From Pseudomonas sp. N3-W (lineage in GTDB: Bacteria > Pseudomonadota > Gammaproteobacteria > Pseudomonadales > Pseudomonadaceae): a stretch of DNA of 64,000 bases. The translations under genes and the position numbers were made by a program. Below are positions 63,182 through 64,000 of the stretch, one piece after another (the stretch's first letter is position 1; each line of letters begins with the position of its first letter). The stretch covers positions 182,001-246,000 of the forward strand of contig NZ_CP103965.1 of assembly GCF_024970185.1 (NCBI RefSeq), given 5' to 3'. Below the pieces are notes generated by a model, which was given only the letters and a program-made list of their open reading frames with translations, was not told where the DNA came from and made no database searches.

Positions 63182-64000
63182 CTAATCCGGCCAATACCAG
63201 GCCGGTTCATCCAGCACCCGCTGCCCGACAATCCCGGTCTGGCCCAAGGTCTTCTCCAGCACAATGCAATTGCACTCCGGGTCTTGCTGCAACGCCGAGA
63301 TCAGCCGCCGGGCGTGGGACACCACCCACACCTGGCACTGTTCCGAGGCGCGGATGATCAGCCGCGCCAGGGCCGGCAACAGGTCCGGGTGCAGGCTGGT
63401 TTCCGGCTCGTTCAGCACCATCAGTGACGGTGGTCGCGGGGTCAGCAGGGCGGCGATCAGCAGCAGATAACGCAATGTGCCGTCCGACAATTCCGCGGCC
63501 GACAACGGTCGCAACAATCCTTCCTGATAAAACTCGATGGCAAACCGTCCGCCCTGCAACGGCGCGATGTTCAGTCGCGCGCCGGGGAAGGCATCAGTGA
63601 TGGCGGCCTGCAAGGCCTCTGGATCGCCGATTTCGCGGATGGTCTGCAGGGCTGCCGCCAGGTCGCGCCCATCGTGGTGCAGCACTGGCGTGCGGGTGCC
63701 CAGTTGCGGCTGGCGTACCGGGGCGTCGGCGTCGCTGCGAAAGTGGTCGTAGAAGCGCCAGCGACGAATGAATTCGCGCAGGTTCATGACTTCCGGCGAA
63801 GTACGAAAACTGCCGACCTGATCGAACAGGCTGTCGAAATTCGGCGTGTGCTGAGCCAGCACTTCCCAGCTGCGACCTTCGCGGGCACGGATCATCGGGC
63901 CTTCGCGATCCACCAGCAGGCTGGCCGGGCGATAGAACGGTCCGGACCAGATGCATTCCTTTTTGATTTCCGGGTCGAGGGAGAAACAGGACTGTGTCGG
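63182..64000 (-). CDS. AAA-family ATPase (COG4637-like), 5' end outside window
   Basis: At least 272 residues are visible and the frame is open to the window end. It contains LSDGTLRYLLLIAALL (ABC-type signature region), SLMVLNEPETSLHPDLLPALARLI (Walker B with a following D-loop) and VWVVSHARRLISAL (switch His), as in predicted ATPases of the RecF/OLD-like AAA_21 group. The Walker A should lie outside the window. It is cytoplasmic and convergent with the Rhs-core gene. Role unknown; some relatives act in DNA repair or defence, but no partner gene is visible. Confidence 0.82.
   Translation of the reverse strand, partial: PTQSCFSLDPEIKKECIWSGPFYRPASLLVDREGPMIRAREGRSWEVLAQHTPNFDSLFDQVGSFRTSPEVMNLREFIRRWRFYDHFRSDADAPVRQPQLGTRTPVLHHDGRDLAAALQTIREIGDPEALQAAITDAFPGARLNIAPLQGGRFAIEFYQEGLLRPLSAAELSDGTLRYLLLIAALLTPRPPSLMVLNEPETSLHPDLLPALARLIIRASEQCQVWVVSHARRLISALQQDPECNCIVLEKTLGQTGIVGQRVLDEPAWYWPD

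Overview
The window is a chromosomal segment of a fluorescent Pseudomonas (P. fluorescens group). The inference rests on high GC content, on the dense 'GTGGGAGCGAGC' REP repeats between genes, and on gene neighbourhoods typical of the genus: gabD-gabT, desA next to a GGDEF-EAL gene, oscA-sbp-cysT-cysW-cysA, and atsA-atsC-atsB-atsR-atsK. No phage, insertion sequence, CRISPR array or rRNA operon was seen. One tRNA, Arg(CCG), is present.

Layout. 1-9.1 kb: end of an NfeD-like gene, a YbaK-type deacylase, a DUF2789 gene, a MarR-controlled tripartite efflux operon (FUSC pump, DUF1656, HlyD adaptor, NodT-type outer-membrane factor) and two envelope genes. 9.3-15.7 kb: complete pgaABCD operon for the biofilm polysaccharide poly-N-acetylglucosamine. 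15.8-20.3 kb: a Rieske-FAD reductase, a YbhB-like protein, two small ORFs, tRNA-Arg and a compact three-gene R-body (RebB) cluster. 20.6-29.4 kb: gabD-gabT, an HDOD receiver protein, a PAS-GGDEF diguanylate cyclase, desA and a membrane PAS-GGDEF-EAL protein. 29.6-33.7 kb: sulfate uptake genes oscA-sbp-cysT-cysW-cysA. 33.8-37.9 kb: an Mpo1-like protein, a Crp-family regulator, a receiver-only response regulator and an AraC-desaturase pair.

38-62 kb is mostly an organosulfur-scavenging island. It holds arylsulfatase AtsA, a sulfate-ester ABC importer (AtsR binding protein, tandem-fused permease AtsB, ATPase AtsC), the alkylsulfatase AtsK, a second sulfatase or phosphonate-monoester-hydrolase-like enzyme, two related LysR regulators, a TonB-dependent receptor and a local TonB-ExbB-ExbD motor. 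An odd sigma-54 activator-like ATPase, a MetQ-like binding protein and a polar amino-acid (possibly cystine) ABC importer follow. Together they could carry sulfur esters across the outer membrane, import them and release sulfate; the sulfate operon at 30 kb would take up free sulfate. The window ends with a short Rhs-core protein and a partial AAA ATPase.

The most striking structure is at 43557-45157. A 400-bp unit made of the 3' end of atsR, a long REP hairpin and the 3' end of the convergent lysR gene is present four times in tandem. Both flanking genes remain intact and three truncated lysR tails lie between them. Other points of interest are the minimal R-body cluster, an activator ATPase without a visible DNA-binding domain and with an altered GAFTGA loop, a short orphan Rhs protein and a small protein with faint avidin-like features.
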